Made by a program: the position numbers and the translations under genes. 48,450 nucleotides of DNA from Kamptonema formosum PCC 6407 (GTDB lineage: Bacteria; Cyanobacteriota; Cyanobacteriia; Cyanobacteriales; Microcoleaceae): assembly GCF_000332155.1 (NCBI RefSeq), contig NZ_KB235903.1, positions 809,015 to 857,464 on the forward strand, read 5' to 3'. Of this stretch, positions 8,208 through 18,578 are shown one piece after another (positions within the stretch are counted from its first letter, which is position 1; every line of letters starts with the position of its first letter). Below the pieces are notes generated by a model. It did no database searches, was not told the DNA's origin, and worked only from the letters and a program-made list of their open reading frames with translations.

Positions 8208-9395
8208 TCAATATATCCAAAAATAAGCAATGACCAAAGTGACCAAAGTCAAGGGCAAGCCAAATCGTAAATGTTCCTGAAAACTCAGCCGATAACCTTG
8301 CTTACCCCCCACCTCCGCCACAATCAAATTAGCCACAGAACCCAATAAAGTTAAATTCCCCGCCAGGGTAGAAGCAGCCGCCAATAGCAACCAAGCTTGC
8401 GTATCTCCTTTCGGAATAAGAGACTGGAGAACCAACACAGCCGGCACATTAGAAATTAAATTAGAAAGAATTACCGTGACTGCCAATAAACTTGGTGGCT
8501 GCTCGATCGAACCCGTTAAATTATTTAATATTCCTAGTTCCTGGGTAGCATGAGTAATCACAAACAATCCCGCAAACATTACTAGCAGGTTCCAGTCTAT
8601 ATTACCCAAAATGCGATCGCTATTGACTCGACGAGTAATCAATAAGATACTAGCAGCAATTAAAGCCGAATCTGCTAAAGGATATCCCGTTAAAAATGCG
8701 ATTAAAAGTCCCGCCGTCACCCATAAACTTTTAAATAATAAAGGTTTAAAAAGACGATAACGAACTAAGGGATAAGTGGGAAAAGGTTTCAAAGAACGTA
8801 CTTCTGGATAAAGCCACCACAGCCAACCCACCTGAACCAAGAGACAAATTAAAGCAACAGGTGCAAGAGATCGCGCAAATTCTAAATAGCCGATTCCCGA
8901 AAAAGAACCAATCAGAATATTTTGCGGATTCCCACTGATAGTCGCGACGGAACCCAAATTAGTACCTCCCGCTAAAGCTAATAAATAAGGTAATGGATTC
9001 ACAGACAGAGAGCGAGTCAAAGTCAATGTTAAAGGCGTTAATAAAATAGCGGTTGTATCGTTGAGGAAAAATGCTGATAAAATGCCGCTACCAAAGGTGA
9101 TAGCCACCAAAATTCCCAAGGGACTCTTACCGAAGCGAGTCAAAAAGACTAGAGCTAATTGAAAAAAACCAGAGGCTCCCAAAGCCGAATTAACAACCAT
9201 CATCCCTAATAGGAAAACAATAGTTCCAGCGTCAATTGCTTCCCAAGCTGAGTTAAGGTTAAGAATTCCCAAAGCCACAACCAAACCAGAACCTGCGATC
9301 GCGATCGCAGCACGGTTCATTCGCAGTCCTGGCAAGTATCCCAAACCCAAACCCAAGTAGGTCAGGCCCAAAACTAAGTATTTAAGTAGTATCAT
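8208..9395 (-). CDS. ArsB/SLC13-type anion permease (ion transporter superfamily)
   Basis: A 395-residue integral membrane protein with about 10-11 hydrophobic segments. It has the hallmarks of the ArsB/NhaD/SLC13 (ion transporter) superfamily: FLNDTTAILLTPLTL about a third of the way in, then GGTNLGSVATISGNPQNILIG, the substrate/re-entrant loop motif, and a repeat of the same logic near the C-terminus (SNLISNVPAVLVL and AGNLTLLGSVANLIV). The internal pseudo-repeat fits the inverted-topology fold of the superfamily. Arsenite, sulphate, dicarboxylate or sodium could be the substrate; no ars or sulphate genes are nearby, so I leave it unassigned. The ATG at 9395 gives a normal family length. 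Confidence 0.85.
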   Translation of the reverse strand: MILLKYLVLGLTYLGLGLGYLPGLRMNRAAIAIAGSGLVVALGILNLNSAWEAIDAGTIVFLLGMMVVNSALGASGFFQLALVFLTRFGKSPLGILVAITFGSGILSAFFLNDTTAILLTPLTLTLTRSLSVNPLPYLLALAGGTNLGSVATISGNPQNILIGSFSGIGYLEFARSLAPVALICLLVQVGWLWWLYPEVRSLKPFPTYPLVRYRLFKPLLFKSLWVTAGLLIAFLTGYPLADSALIAASILLITRRVNSDRILGNIDWNLLVMFAGLFVITHATQELGILNNLTGSIEQPPSLLAVTVILSNLISNVPAVLVLQSLIPKGDTQAWLLLAAASTLAGNLTLLGSVANLIVAEVGGKQGYRLSFQEHLRFGLPLTLVTLVIAYFWIY

Positions 9396-9679
9396 GTATT
9401 GTAGAAAATCCTGTAGTACCGATTTCTTCCATTGTGGAGGATACTGGAAAAAAGAGATCGATTGGCATTAATGAAGAGCTTATGGCTCCGAGTGCTGCGA
9501 TCGCAAACAGTCGAGCTTCCAGACAAAGGATGCACCAGACTCCTTAGCACTGAAAATGAAGAGGTTATAAATTTGTTACAATTTGCAGCTTTTTGGAACC
9601 AAAAGCATTAGTTTAGTTTCAAGCAAAAGCTAAATCTGACTACATAGATACAGTTGATAAACAACGATTTAAGCCAAAA

Positions 9680-11761
9680 GTGTCGATCAGAAAATCCCAC
9701 TCAAGCGACCAAGAAAGAGAGAATCTCCACTCTTCCGATGACTGTACCAGCGTTCCCCAGATGCGAGAATTTTCCACAGAAGGAATGCCTGAACGGGAGT
9801 GGTATCGAATGCTGTGGGAAAATCTTCCCTGCATCTACTTTGTTATAGATGCTAGAGGTATTGTTTTTTCCGTAAATCAGTTTGGTGCAAACCGCATCGG
9901 TTATAGTCAACGAGAGTTAACTTCCCAACTAATTTTTAGCATTTTTAACTCAGAATGTCGCGATTGCCTAGAAGAGCAGTTTTTCGCTTTCGCACAGCAG
10001 ACAAACAGCCATTCATCTCCAACCTCTGCCTTAAGAGAAGCGCGTATAACTTGCAAAGATGGTAGCATTCTGACTGTAAAATCGATCTTACACGCCTTGC
10101 CGCCACTAACTGGGGAAGAAATCGCCAGAGAGAGAACATTGGTAAGTGGTAATTGCCAATTACCCTTAATTCTACTAATTTGTGAAATCCTATCTGTGCC
10201 AATTACTAATGTGGAAACAAGCTCAGAAAAAAAATATAGCCAACTTGCAGAAGAAGCTTTGGAACGAGAGCGAAACCTGTTTACAACTGGCCCAGTTACA
10301 ATTTTTCGCTGGCGACCCCAAGAAAATTGGCAAGTGGAATACGTCTCCCCAAATGTCGTACAATTCGGCTATGAAGCTAGCGATTTTATCAGCGGTAAAT
10401 TGTTTTATACTAATATTATTCATCAGGAAGACTTAGCGAGAGTCGTGGCGGAATTCCAAAGTTATAGCGAAGCAGGAGCGACTTCTTTTGAACACAATTA
10501 CCGGATTGTTAAAGGAGATGGTTTAATCCGCTGGGTGTACGATTTCACCTCAGTTACCCGTAATAGTATTGGCGAAATTGCTTATTGCGATGGGTATGTT
10601 TTAGACATTACGGAGAGCAAACTCGCCCAAATTGCGCTTCGCCAGCAAGCGGAAAGAGAACGCTTAGTTGGACAAATTCAAGCTCGCATTCGCTCTTCCT
10701 TGGACTTAAATGCAGTTCTCAATACTGCGGCCGCAGAAGTGAGGCAATTTCTGGCAACTGATAGAGTAATTATTTTCCGTTTTCGACCAGACTGGAGTGG
10801 CGATGTGGTGGTAGAATCGGCGAGTAAGGGAACAATGTCAATTTTGAATACAAATCTCTATGACCCTTGTTTTGGACAAACCTATGTAGGACAGTACCAA
10901 AAAGGTAGAATTCGAGCTATAGAGGATATTTACAATGCTGGTTTGAGCGAGTGTCACGTCAATTTATTAAGCAACTGTAAGGTGAGAGCAAATTTAGTAG
11001 TGCCCATTATTCAAAGCGACCAAACAGTTAAAAATTCACCTTCCTCCTCTTCAGTTGTTAATAGAGGCAGTCAAAATCAAAATAGTTTATGGGGTTTGCT
11101 AATTGCTCACCATTGCAACAACACTAGGCAATGGCAGTCTTGGGAGATGGAGTTGCTAAAACAATTGGCTACTCAAATTGCGATCGCGATCGAGCAATCT
11201 CAACTTTACCAGCAGTTAGAAGCAGCTAACCAAGAGTTACAGAATTTAGCCTCCTTGGACGGCCTGACAAAAATAGCTAATCGCCGCCGATTTGACGAAG
11301 TTCTTACCCAAGAGTGGCAGCGGTTAATAGTTGAACCCATACGGCTATCTTTGATTTTGTGTGATATAGACTGTTTTAAAGCTTATAATGACACTTACGG
11401 CCACCAAGCAGGTGATTCTTGTTTGCAACAAGTAGCCACTGCCATCCGCGATGCTTGCCGCGAAATTCCGCCGGAACGCCTCTATTTGGTAGCGAGATAT
11501 GGAGGGGAAGAATTTGCAGTTATTCTGCCGAATACAGGAATTACAGATGCGATCGCAGTGGCAGAGGAAATCCGCCGTCGCATCCAGACTTTAGCAATTC
11601 CCCACCAGCAATCTTTTGTCTCGGAGTATATCACCCTCAGTTTAGGCGTAGCGAGTGCTGACGCTGCTGAGGCTTTGCCGGAAACTTTGATTGCTGCTGC
11701 TGACAAGGCCCTCTACGAGGCAAAATCTTTAGGTCGCGATCGCGTTGTGGCGAAGGAATAA
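9680..11761 (+). CDS. PAS-PAS-GAF diguanylate cyclase, probable cyanobacteriochrome (DXCF-type GAF)
   Basis: A 693-residue cytoplasmic signalling enzyme predicted to make c-di-GMP. Order: a PAS-like region (about 35-150), a short unusual insert (about 155-180), a second PAS (about 200-320, ending in the DITE motif), GAF (about 340-510) and GGDEF (about 525-693). The active site is GGEEF at 608-612; the upstream RxxD inhibitory site is absent, so feedback inhibition is unlikely. The GAF domain has DPCF at 395-398 and ECH with Cys425-His426, followed by VRANLVVPI. These are the two cysteine positions of DXCF cyanobacteriochromes, which bind a linear tetrapyrrole and sense blue/green or similar light. 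The start is uncertain: GTG at 9680 or ATG at 9761 (residue 28), neither with a clear ribosome site. Enzyme call firm; photoreceptor call inferred. Confidence 0.9.
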   Translation: MSIRKSHSSDQERENLHSSDDCTSVPQMREFSTEGMPEREWYRMLWENLPCIYFVIDARGIVFSVNQFGANRIGYSQRELTSQLIFSIFNSECRDCLEEQFFAFAQQTNSHSSPTSALREARITCKDGSILTVKSILHALPPLTGEEIARERTLVSGNCQLPLILLICEILSVPITNVETSSEKKYSQLAEEALERERNLFTTGPVTIFRWRPQENWQVEYVSPNVVQFGYEASDFISGKLFYTNIIHQEDLARVVAEFQSYSEAGATSFEHNYRIVKGDGLIRWVYDFTSVTRNSIGEIAYCDGYVLDITESKLAQIALRQQAERERLVGQIQARIRSSLDLNAVLNTAAAEVRQFLATDRVIIFRFRPDWSGDVVVESASKGTMSILNTNLYDPCFGQTYVGQYQKGRIRAIEDIYNAGLSECHVNLLSNCKVRANLVVPIIQSDQTVKNSPSSSSVVNRGSQNQNSLWGLLIAHHCNNTRQWQSWEMELLKQLATQIAIAIEQSQLYQQLEAANQELQNLASLDGLTKIANRRRFDEVLTQEWQRLIVEPIRLSLILCDIDCFKAYNDTYGHQAGDSCLQQVATAIRDACREIPPERLYLVARYGGEEFAVILPNTGITDAIAVAEEIRRRIQTLAIPHQQSFVSEYITLSLGVASADAAEALPETLIAAADKALYEAKSLGRDRVVAKE

Positions 11762-11909
11762 AGAACAGGGAACAGGGAAAAAAGGAAAAAGCATGAGCAT
11801 CTTCAATTTTTCATATCATAAACTACTGAAACCCACTTATCCTCTTCCCCTATTCCCTATTCCCCCTATTCCCCAAACCCTAGCCCCTTCTTCCCCTATT
11901 CCCCTCTTT

Positions 11910-11943
11910 CCCTAGCCCCTAGCCCCTAGCCCCTAGCCCCTCG
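11910..11943. repeat. CCTAGCC heptamer array downstream of gcvP
   Basis: Four to five head-to-tail CCTAGCC units end inside the final codons of gcvP, so the array encodes its last few residues (GLGARG). More degenerate C-rich copies extend left to about 11840. The array separates two convergent genes. Confidence 0.85.
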
Positions 11944-14873
11944 CCATAGGCCTCCATTGGCAAACAAGAACAGACAAAATTGCGATCGCCAAAGGCATTA
12001 TCAATTCGTCCCACCGCCGGCCAGAATTTGTATTCTCGCGTCCAAGGCGCAGGATAAGCTGCTGCTTCGCGAGAATAAGGGTGATTCCATTCAGATACCA
12101 TTAGCGATTCTGCCGTATGCGGTGCATTTTTTAACAGATTATTGGTAGCATCCATTTTACCATTTTCAATCTCCTCAATTTCCTTGCGAATCGCAATCAT
12201 CGCCTCACAAAAACGGTCTAATTCCTCCTTCGATTCGCTTTCCGTCGGTTCCACCATCACCGTACCCGCAACAGGCCAAGAAACAGTAGGCGCGTGAAAA
12301 CCATAATCCATCAAGCGCTTAGCAATATCTTCCACTTCAATACCAGCGGATTTTTTTAGCGATCGCAAATCCAAAATACACTCATGGGCAACCAAGCCCG
12401 CCTTGCCTTTATACAAAACAGGATAGTAACTTTCTAACCGCCGCGCAATATAATTAGCATTCAAAATTGCCACCTTAGTTGCCTCAGTTAAACCCTCCCC
12501 ACCCATCATCTGAATATACATCCAAGAAATAGTCAAAATGCTAGCACTTCCCCAAGGCGCAGCCGAAACATAACCAATAGATTTTGCCTCTTCAACTTCA
12601 TTTCCCCCTCCCTTACTAAGGGGGGGTTGGGGGGGGTGAATTGTCGGCAAAAATTCTACCAAATGCGACATTACCCCAATTGGCCCCATGCCAGGGCCGC
12701 CGCCACCGTGAGGAATGCAGAAAGTTTTATGCAAATTTAAGTGACAAACATCCGCCCCAAAATCTCCCGGCCGACACAAACCAACTTGGGCATTCATATT
12801 AGCCCCATCCATATAAACCTGTCCACCTTTAGCATGGACAATCTCGCAAATTTCCTGAATTTGCTCTTCAAAAACGCCGTGAGTAGAGGGATATGTCACC
12901 ATTAAAGCAGCCAGTTCGCTGCTATGTTTTTCCGCCTTTTTCTGCAAGTCTTCAACATCAATATTGCCTTGGTCATCGCAAGCAACAGGCACAACTTTCA
13001 TCCCTGCCATCACCGCACTTGCCGGATTTGTACCGTGTGCAGACTGAGGAATTAAACAAACATTCCGATGACTTTCACCTCGACTTTCATGGTATTGCCG
13101 AATCACCAATAAACCTGCATATTCGCCTTGAGAACCTGCATTTGGTTGTAGAGAAATGCCAGCAAAACCAGTAATTTCAGCTAGCCATTCTTCAAGTTGT
13201 TGGAACAGAACTTGATAGCCTTGAGTTTGCGATAAAGGTGCGAAGGGGTGCAGCTTGCCAAACTCCGGCCAAGTCACTGGCAACATCTCCGAAGTTGCAT
13301 TTAACTTCATCGTACAAGAACCCAAAGGAATCATCGATGTAGTTAGCGATAAATCCTTACTTTCCAGTCGGTGTAAATACCGCAAAAGTTCGGTTTCCGA
13401 GTGATAGCGGTTGAATACAGGATGAGTTAAATAACTGCTAGTACGGGCAAAAGGTTGATATTGTAAAAGCATTTCTTCGGTACGAAATCCAAACAAATCC
13501 TTGGAATTAGGATCGAAGCCCGCAAACACATACCAGAGATTTCTCAAATCTCCAACACTCGTAGTTTCATCAATAGAAATCCCGACAGTCTTTTCATCAA
13601 AAATTCTTAGATTAATTTGACGTGAATCAGCAGCTTCTATAATTTCTGCCAGCGACTTTTTTGAACCTAATTCAACGCGAAAAGTATCAAAAAAAGGTTC
13701 AGTGCCAATTTTATATCCTAAGCGTTCCAATCCAATTGCGAAAGTAGCAGTAAACCTGTGAACTCTCTCGGCAATTCTTTGCAATCCCTCCGGCCCATGA
13801 TAGACAGCATACATACTAGCCATTACTGCTAACAAAACTTGGGCAGTACAAATATTGCTAGTAGCTTTATCGCGGCGGATATGCTGTTCGCGAGTTTGCA
13901 GTGCTAACCGTAAAGCTGGTTTCCCATTTACATCCTTAGAAACCCCCACAATTCGCCCCGGAACTTGCCGTTTAAACTCCTCTCGCGTGGCGAAATAAGC
14001 TGCATGAGGCCCCCCATATCCCATCGGTACTCCGAAGCGCTGAGTGCTGCCTACGGCAATGTCAGCGCCAAATTCACCGGGGGGTTTAAGCAGACAAAGA
14101 CTCAAAATATCTGCGGCGACTGTTACTAAAGCACCGCGATTATGGGCTTGTTCGATGAAATTTTTATAATCATAAATTATGCCATCGGTAGCGGGATATT
14201 GTAGCAGCGCCCCAAAAATTTCTTTGTCAAATTCAAAGGTTTGATGGTCGCCAATAATAATATCAAAACCCAATGGTTGAGCGCGAGTTTGTACTACTTC
14301 TATAGTTTGGGGATGGCAATCTTTAGAAACAAAAAATGCTTTGGCTTTATTTTTACTGATGCCATAAGTCATAGTCATGGCTTCTGACGCTGCTGTGCCT
14401 TCATCGAGTAAGGAAGCGTTAGCAATTTCCAATCCTGTGAGGTCGATAATCATGGTTTGGAAATTCAGCAAAGCTTCTAATCTACCTTGGGCAATTTCGG
14501 CTTGATAAGGCGTATAAGCTGTGTACCAACCTGGATTTTCTAGAATATTCCGCTGAATTACTGGCGGCGTGATGCAGTCGTAATATCCCATGCCAATAAA
14601 TGAGCGAAATACTTGATTTTTAGAGGCAATTTCTTTAAGTTGCGCGATCGCGGCATATTCGCGTGTGGCTGCGGGCAATTTGAGGGGTTGCTTGAGGCGG
14701 ATCGCTTGGGGTACAGTTTTGTCAATGAGGCGATCGAGGGTGGGAGAACCCAAAACATCAAGCATAAGCTGGACTTCAGCAGCAGTAGGGCCAATATGCC
14801 GATTCACAAAGCCACCTGTAGAGGCAGGAGTTGGCTGCTGAGTGGACTTAATTTCAGGGCTATAGGGTGTCAA
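11919..14873 (-). CDS. gcvP: Glycine dehydrogenase (decarboxylating), P-protein of the glycine cleavage system
   Basis: A 984-residue PLP enzyme that decarboxylates glycine and passes the aminomethyl group to the lipoyl arm of GcvH. It is the full fused form: N-terminal half with [17 protein letters not shown] and [17 protein letters not shown](V)PGR, C-terminal half with [18 protein letters not shown], where Lys716 should bind PLP. The start is a TTG at 14873. An in-frame TAA lies nine codons upstream, no ATG or GTG lies between, the next Met would remove the conserved RHIGPT segment, and GGAGA sits 7 bases before the TTG. An insert ([13 protein letters not shown], about residues 745-757) comes from a palindromic repeat. 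gcvH and gcvT follow on the same strand but are interrupted by other genes, so co-transcription is unlikely. Confidence 0.97.
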   Translation of the reverse strand: MTPYSPEIKSTQQPTPASTGGFVNRHIGPTAAEVQLMLDVLGSPTLDRLIDKTVPQAIRLKQPLKLPAATREYAAIAQLKEIASKNQVFRSFIGMGYYDCITPPVIQRNILENPGWYTAYTPYQAEIAQGRLEALLNFQTMIIDLTGLEIANASLLDEGTAASEAMTMTYGISKNKAKAFFVSKDCHPQTIEVVQTRAQPLGFDIIIGDHQTFEFDKEIFGALLQYPATDGIIYDYKNFIEQAHNRGALVTVAADILSLCLLKPPGEFGADIAVGSTQRFGVPMGYGGPHAAYFATREEFKRQVPGRIVGVSKDVNGKPALRLALQTREQHIRRDKATSNICTAQVLLAVMASMYAVYHGPEGLQRIAERVHRFTATFAIGLERLGYKIGTEPFFDTFRVELGSKKSLAEIIEAADSRQINLRIFDEKTVGISIDETTSVGDLRNLWYVFAGFDPNSKDLFGFRTEEMLLQYQPFARTSSYLTHPVFNRYHSETELLRYLHRLESKDLSLTTSMIPLGSCTMKLNATSEMLPVTWPEFGKLHPFAPLSQTQGYQVLFQQLEEWLAEITGFAGISLQPNAGSQGEYAGLLVIRQYHESRGESHRNVCLIPQSAHGTNPASAVMAGMKVVPVACDDQGNIDVEDLQKKAEKHSSELAALMVTYPSTHGVFEEQIQEICEIVHAKGGQVYMDGANMNAQVGLCRPGDFGADVCHLNLHKTFCIPHGGGGPGMGPIGVMSHLVEFLPTIHPPQPPLSKGGGNEVEEAKSIGYVSAAPWGSASILTISWMYIQMMGGEGLTEATKVAILNANYIARRLESYYPVLYKGKAGLVAHECILDLRSLKKSAGIEVEDIAKRLMDYGFHAPTVSWPVAGTVMVEPTESESKEELDRFCEAMIAIRKEIEEIENGKMDATNNLLKNAPHTAESLMVSEWNHPYSREAAAYPAPWTREYKFWPAVGRIDNAFGDRNFVCSCLPMEAYGEGLGARG
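12604..12640. repeat. Palindromic cyanobacterial repeat inserted in frame within gcvP
   Basis: CCCCTCCCTTA at about 12605-12615 faces TAAGGGGGGG at about 12617-12626 with one mismatch, followed by TTGGGGGGGG. Read on the gcvP strand it adds [13 protein letters not shown] to the enzyme, just before the conserved KSIG...SAAPWGSA segment. Palindromes with this CCCTCCTTA-TAAGGAGGG signature are common dispersed repeats in cyanobacteria; here it is inside an essential-type metabolic gene. Confidence 0.75.
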
Positions 14874-15155
14874 GGGTGATTCTCCAGTACTGAGTGCTTA
14901 TTATTTTGTAACATTTTTCCAAATTATCAGGTATCGCGATCGCACTTTGGCAATTACAGGCTAAATCAATATTATCGATGGGGTTACTCTCTCCCAGAGA
15001 GTGCGATCGCTCTTCTCCACCTCAGCATTTTGCATTGGTAACATATTAACAGCAGGGGTTCGATCCGCGACGATACCTATCCCCACATTACCGCAGCTAG
15101 GGATTAAGGATGCTTTTGTGCTATCATTATTATTGTAAAAAAGAGCTAAAATTTT

Positions 15156-17093
15156 ATGGAAACAACTTTAAAATTCCTAAAAATATCGCAATCGCAAAAG
15201 CTTTTACTTAGCGTTATCTCCTTTGCTGTACCGATATTGATGTTGTTATATTTTACAGTTTCTGGGATTAACGACGATATAAATTTTGGAAGAGTGGAAA
15301 TATTGGGAAATAGACTGCTCTCACCTTTAAGCCAACTTTTAGTATTAGTCTCCAAAGAGCAGAGATTGGTGACTAATATACCCCCAAAAAACAATTACAA
15401 TTCAAATAATTTAAGTATCACCAGTAATCTTATAGAAGAGAATCTAAAAAATTTAGAAAAAGAAACACAAGTTATCGGTGAAAATTTAAAAATAACTCCT
15501 TCATCGCTGAAAGCAGCCGGGAACCCAGAATTACTTCCTGCCACGATTACCGAAAATTGGAAAAGTTTACAAAACAGTAAAAATAGCCTAACTACAGAAC
15601 AGTTAAGTCAACAATATAGCGATCTGATAAAACGTATAAGGGAACTAATCAATAGAGTTGGGGATACTTCAAATTTAATTTTAGATCCAGCACTCGATTC
15701 CTATTATTTGATGGATGTTGTCCTTGCAGGTCTTCCGCAAGCTCAACAACAAATAGGAGAAATTTTATTATATACCCAAAAATTAAGTTTATATAAACAG
15801 CTTACCTACGAACAAAAGGTAAAGCTAGAAATTTATGCTTCCTCACTACAAAACACCGATTTGGTGCGTATTCAGCAAGGAATTTCTAATTCTCTTCTCG
15901 CCGAGAATGAATTTTATCGCAAGCTGCCTTCATTACAAAATCTTCCACCTGTGCTTAAATATTATGAAACTGCTGTCAATAAATTTACCGAAAGCTTAAT
16001 CCAGGTTGCTAGAACAGGTAGGATAGAACTACTTGGAGCCAGTTTTTTTCAACAGGGAGAAGACGTAGTTATTCAAGGTTCGCAACTATGGACAGTGACC
16101 AGAAAAGAATTAGATAAGCTGCTTGAAAAACGGAGTAAATATTATGAAAATCTGCGCTTGATTTATCTGCTATCAAGTTTAGTTCCTCTGGCTACGTCTT
16201 GCTTTTTTTTGTTCGCCATTTTTCAGCAAATCAACTTAAATTCTTTGCTCAAACAAACCCAAGAATCAGGAATTCAGGTTTCTATATCAGCCACAGAATT
16301 GTTGGCAACAGCTAAAAAACAAGAGGTAGTTGTCACCCAACAGACAGAATTAATGCTAGATGTGATTAAATCAGCTCAGGAAATTTCGCAAGTAATAGAC
16401 AAGCTGGTACAAGAGATGGATAAGGTTGCTTCCCAGTCCACGAAAACAGCTAAATTTGCCAGCGATAGTCAATTAGATGTAATCCAGATGAAAGAGGTGA
16501 TGCAAGAAATGGAAAATGCTTCCAAAAATATTTCTGTTAAGCTAAAAACCATCGATCAAAGAGCGGGAAATGTTGCACTTGTACTTAGTACAATTACCAA
16601 GGTAGCAGAGCAAACAAATTTTTTGTCTTTGAATGCTGCGATTGAAGCAGAGAAAGCGGGTGAATACGGACGAGGTTTCGCTATTATTGCTCGTGAAATT
16701 CGCCGCCTAGCAGATCAAACTGCTGTTTCTTCTATAGATATTGAACAAATAGTTCAGGAAATGCAATTAGCAGTCTCAGAAGGTGTGACAGAGATGAATA
16801 GCTTTATGGGAAAATTATTTCAAGGTGTTGATAATATTAATAAAATTAGTACGCAAACCGGTAAAATTATCGAGCAGGTACAAACTTTATCGCCTGAGTT
16901 TGAGAAAGTAAATGTTTCCATGAAAAATCAGTCTCAAAATGCACAAATAATCAGTGAATCAATGAGTAGTTTTGCTCTGGGAATGAAGCACATAAAAAAC
17001 TCATTGGATCAGACTTTTTTGGCAATTGAGCAACTCAGCGAAGCTGCGATCGGTTTGCGAAACCAAGTGTCGAAATTTAAAGTAAATGATTGA
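15156..17093 (+). CDS. Methyl-accepting chemotaxis-type receptor
   Basis: A 645-residue transmembrane receptor. Membrane segment 1 is about residues 17-38, a helical sensor region of about 290 residues lies outside the membrane, and segment 2 is about 335-357. The cytoplasmic part is coiled coil with the signalling hairpin TNFLSLNAAIEAEKAGEYGRGFAIIAREIRRLA at about 487-520, which contacts CheA and CheW. A standard HAMP domain is not obvious after segment 2, which is unusual. Ligand unknown; the sensor region has no Cache motif that I can see and resembles long four-helix types. No cheA, cheW or pil genes are adjacent, so it is an orphan receptor. It lies between gcvP and gcvH in opposite orientation. 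In phototactic cyanobacteria such receptors steer type IV pili. Confidence 0.92.
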   Translation: METTLKFLKISQSQKLLLSVISFAVPILMLLYFTVSGINDDINFGRVEILGNRLLSPLSQLLVLVSKEQRLVTNIPPKNNYNSNNLSITSNLIEENLKNLEKETQVIGENLKITPSSLKAAGNPELLPATITENWKSLQNSKNSLTTEQLSQQYSDLIKRIRELINRVGDTSNLILDPALDSYYLMDVVLAGLPQAQQQIGEILLYTQKLSLYKQLTYEQKVKLEIYASSLQNTDLVRIQQGISNSLLAENEFYRKLPSLQNLPPVLKYYETAVNKFTESLIQVARTGRIELLGASFFQQGEDVVIQGSQLWTVTRKELDKLLEKRSKYYENLRLIYLLSSLVPLATSCFFLFAIFQQINLNSLLKQTQESGIQVSISATELLATAKKQEVVVTQQTELMLDVIKSAQEISQVIDKLVQEMDKVASQSTKTAKFASDSQLDVIQMKEVMQEMENASKNISVKLKTIDQRAGNVALVLSTITKVAEQTNFLSLNAAIEAEKAGEYGRGFAIIAREIRRLADQTAVSSIDIEQIVQEMQLAVSEGVTEMNSFMGKLFQGVDNINKISTQTGKIIEQVQTLSPEFEKVNVSMKNQSQNAQIISESMSSFALGMKHIKNSLDQTFLAIEQLSEAAIGLRNQVSKFKVND

Positions 17094-17113
17094 AAAGATC
17101 GGACGCATAATTT

Positions 17114-17139
17114 TTGACGGGGCGCGATCGCCCCGTCAA
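17114..17139. terminator. Perfect 10-bp hairpin between convergent genes, with a HIP1 core
   Basis: TTGACGGGGC (17114-17123) pairs perfectly with GCCCCGTCAA (17130-17139), and the loop is formed by the middle of a HIP1 palindrome. It lies 20 bp after the receptor stop and 6 bp after the gcvH stop, so it could end both transcripts. No T-run follows on either strand, so it may be a weak or factor-assisted terminator, or merely a stable mRNA end. Confidence 0.55.
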
Positions 17140-17144
17140 GTGTC

Positions 17145-17534
17145 CTACTCTCCCTCTACCTGCTGGCGATACTCCTGGGCTGATAAAGCATCATCTAAGT
17201 CATTAGCATCTTTAATGCGTACCTTCAACAGCCACCCTTCGCCATAAGGATCTTCAGCCAACTGTTCTGGAGCATCAATAATGGACTGATTACGTTCTAT
17301 TACTGTACCCGTAACCGCAGAATAGAGTTCTTCCACAGCTTTAACTGACTCAACAGTTCCTAATCTTTCTCCTTTTTCCAAAGCGTCGCCAATTTCTGGC
17401 AACTCCAGAAACACGATATCGCCCAGTTGATCCACAGCAAAGGCACTGATGCCAAGGGTGGCAATTTCTCCTTCCAGCCGTACATATTCGTGACTGTCTA
17501 GGTACTTCAAGTCACTGGGATATTCAAAGTCCAT
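17145..17534 (-). CDS. gcvH: Glycine cleavage system H protein
   Basis: A 129-residue lipoyl carrier that shuttles the aminomethyl and hydride groups between the P, T and L proteins. The lipoylation motif [18 protein letters not shown] places the modified lysine at Lys65, the usual family position. The downstream pattern N-x-x-(I)[18 protein letters not shown] is intact, and the length is standard. Start ATG at 17534. The gene sits alone between the oppositely oriented receptor (15156-17093) and hydrolase (17688-18521), so unlike many cyanobacteria, where gcvT and gcvH are neighbours, it needs its own promoter. Confidence 0.97.
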   Translation of the reverse strand: MDFEYPSDLKYLDSHEYVRLEGEIATLGISAFAVDQLGDIVFLELPEIGDALEKGERLGTVESVKAVEELYSAVTGTVIERNQSIIDAPEQLAEDPYGEGWLLKVRIKDANDLDDALSAQEYRQQVEGE

Positions 17535-17687
17535 ATCAATTCCTCACGCCTCAAACAAAACTTTGCTCAGCCATACTAGAATGTTTTACCTTAATCTGCC
17601 AGAACTATCGCCAATGGATGCGATCGTTTTTTTGCATAGGCTTTTGACCATAGGATATAAAAATATGTAGCATAATTTAGACAACAT

Positions 17688-18521
17688 ATGATGTTACCTA
17701 GTTTATTTATGGACAAAAAAACCATTAAGCGATATTTAATAGGAGAACTTTCGTGGAAACGCCTGATACGTTCTATCATTTTTGTCTATGGGTTTCTATG
17801 TTTTTACGCCTTTTTCTTAACAGATCGCCAAATATTTCAACCTCAGTCTACCAGCTATCAAGACTCTAGGGAGATTCTGAAGCTAAATTCTACACCAGAA
17901 GTACAAATTTCGGCAATCTATCTACCAAACCCAAAAGGAGTTTATACTATCCTCTATAGTCATGGCAATGCTGAGGATTTGGGAGATATTAGACCAATAT
18001 TGACAACTATTCGCAGTTTAGGTGTTTCAGTATTTGCCTATGATTATCAAGGCTATGGAACCAGTCAAGGTAAGCCTTCTGAGTCAGAATCTTACAAAGA
18101 TATTGAGGCTGCTTACAATTATTTAACGCAAAAGTTAGGAGTTCCACCCCAGAAAATTATTATTTATGGTCGTTCTGTCGGTGGCGGGCCGTCCGTTGAT
18201 TTAGCATCGCGAAAACCTGCTGCTGGATTGATTCTAGAAAGTACCTTTATTAGTGCATTTCGGACAGTGACAGTTATACCGATTTTACCTTTTGATAAGT
18301 TTGCTAATCTTAATAAGATCGAACAGGTTAATTGTCCAGTATTAGTAATACACGGCAAGGCTGACGAAGTGATTCCATTTTGGCACGGGGAGAAACTTTT
18401 TGCTACTGCTAAGGAACCTAAACTTTCTTTATGGATAGAGACAGCAGGCCACAATGATTTGACCAACGTAGCGGGAGAACTTTATCTTGAAAGCTTACGG
18501 AAGTTTATACAGTTGTTATAG
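17688..18521 (+). CDS. Membrane-anchored alpha/beta hydrolase (Bem46/FrsA-like family)
   Basis: A 277-residue serine hydrolase. An N-terminal membrane segment (about residues 27-46) precedes an alpha/beta-hydrolase fold. Motifs: YSHGNAED (oxyanion region), GRSVGGGPSVDLA with nucleophile Ser163, HGKADEVIPFWHGEKLF with Asp226, and AGHNDL with His255, giving a complete catalytic triad. Family relatives (Bem46, ABHD13/17-like) include esterases and depalmitoylases; the substrate here is unknown. The ATG at 17688 is followed by further Met codons at residues 2 and 8, so the exact start is open. It diverges from gcvH and converges with gcvT, and is not part of the gcv pathway by any visible logic. 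Confidence 0.88.
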   Translation: MMLPSLFMDKKTIKRYLIGELSWKRLIRSIIFVYGFLCFYAFFLTDRQIFQPQSTSYQDSREILKLNSTPEVQISAIYLPNPKGVYTILYSHGNAEDLGDIRPILTTIRSLGVSVFAYDYQGYGTSQGKPSESESYKDIEAAYNYLTQKLGVPPQKIIIYGRSVGGGPSVDLASRKPAAGLILESTFISAFRTVTVIPILPFDKFANLNKIEQVNCPVLVIHGKADEVIPFWHGEKLFATAKEPKLSLWIETAGHNDLTNVAGELYLESLRKFIQLL

Positions 18522-18578
18522 CTGAAGGAAGAGAGAAGCAGGAAGAAGGAAGCAGGAAGAGGAGGACAAGTTTTGTCG

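Noticed and set aside
15059-15072. GGGGTTCGATCC, resembling a tRNA T-loop
   Set aside because: The flanking bases do not pair into a T-stem, and no anticodon or acceptor arm surrounds it.
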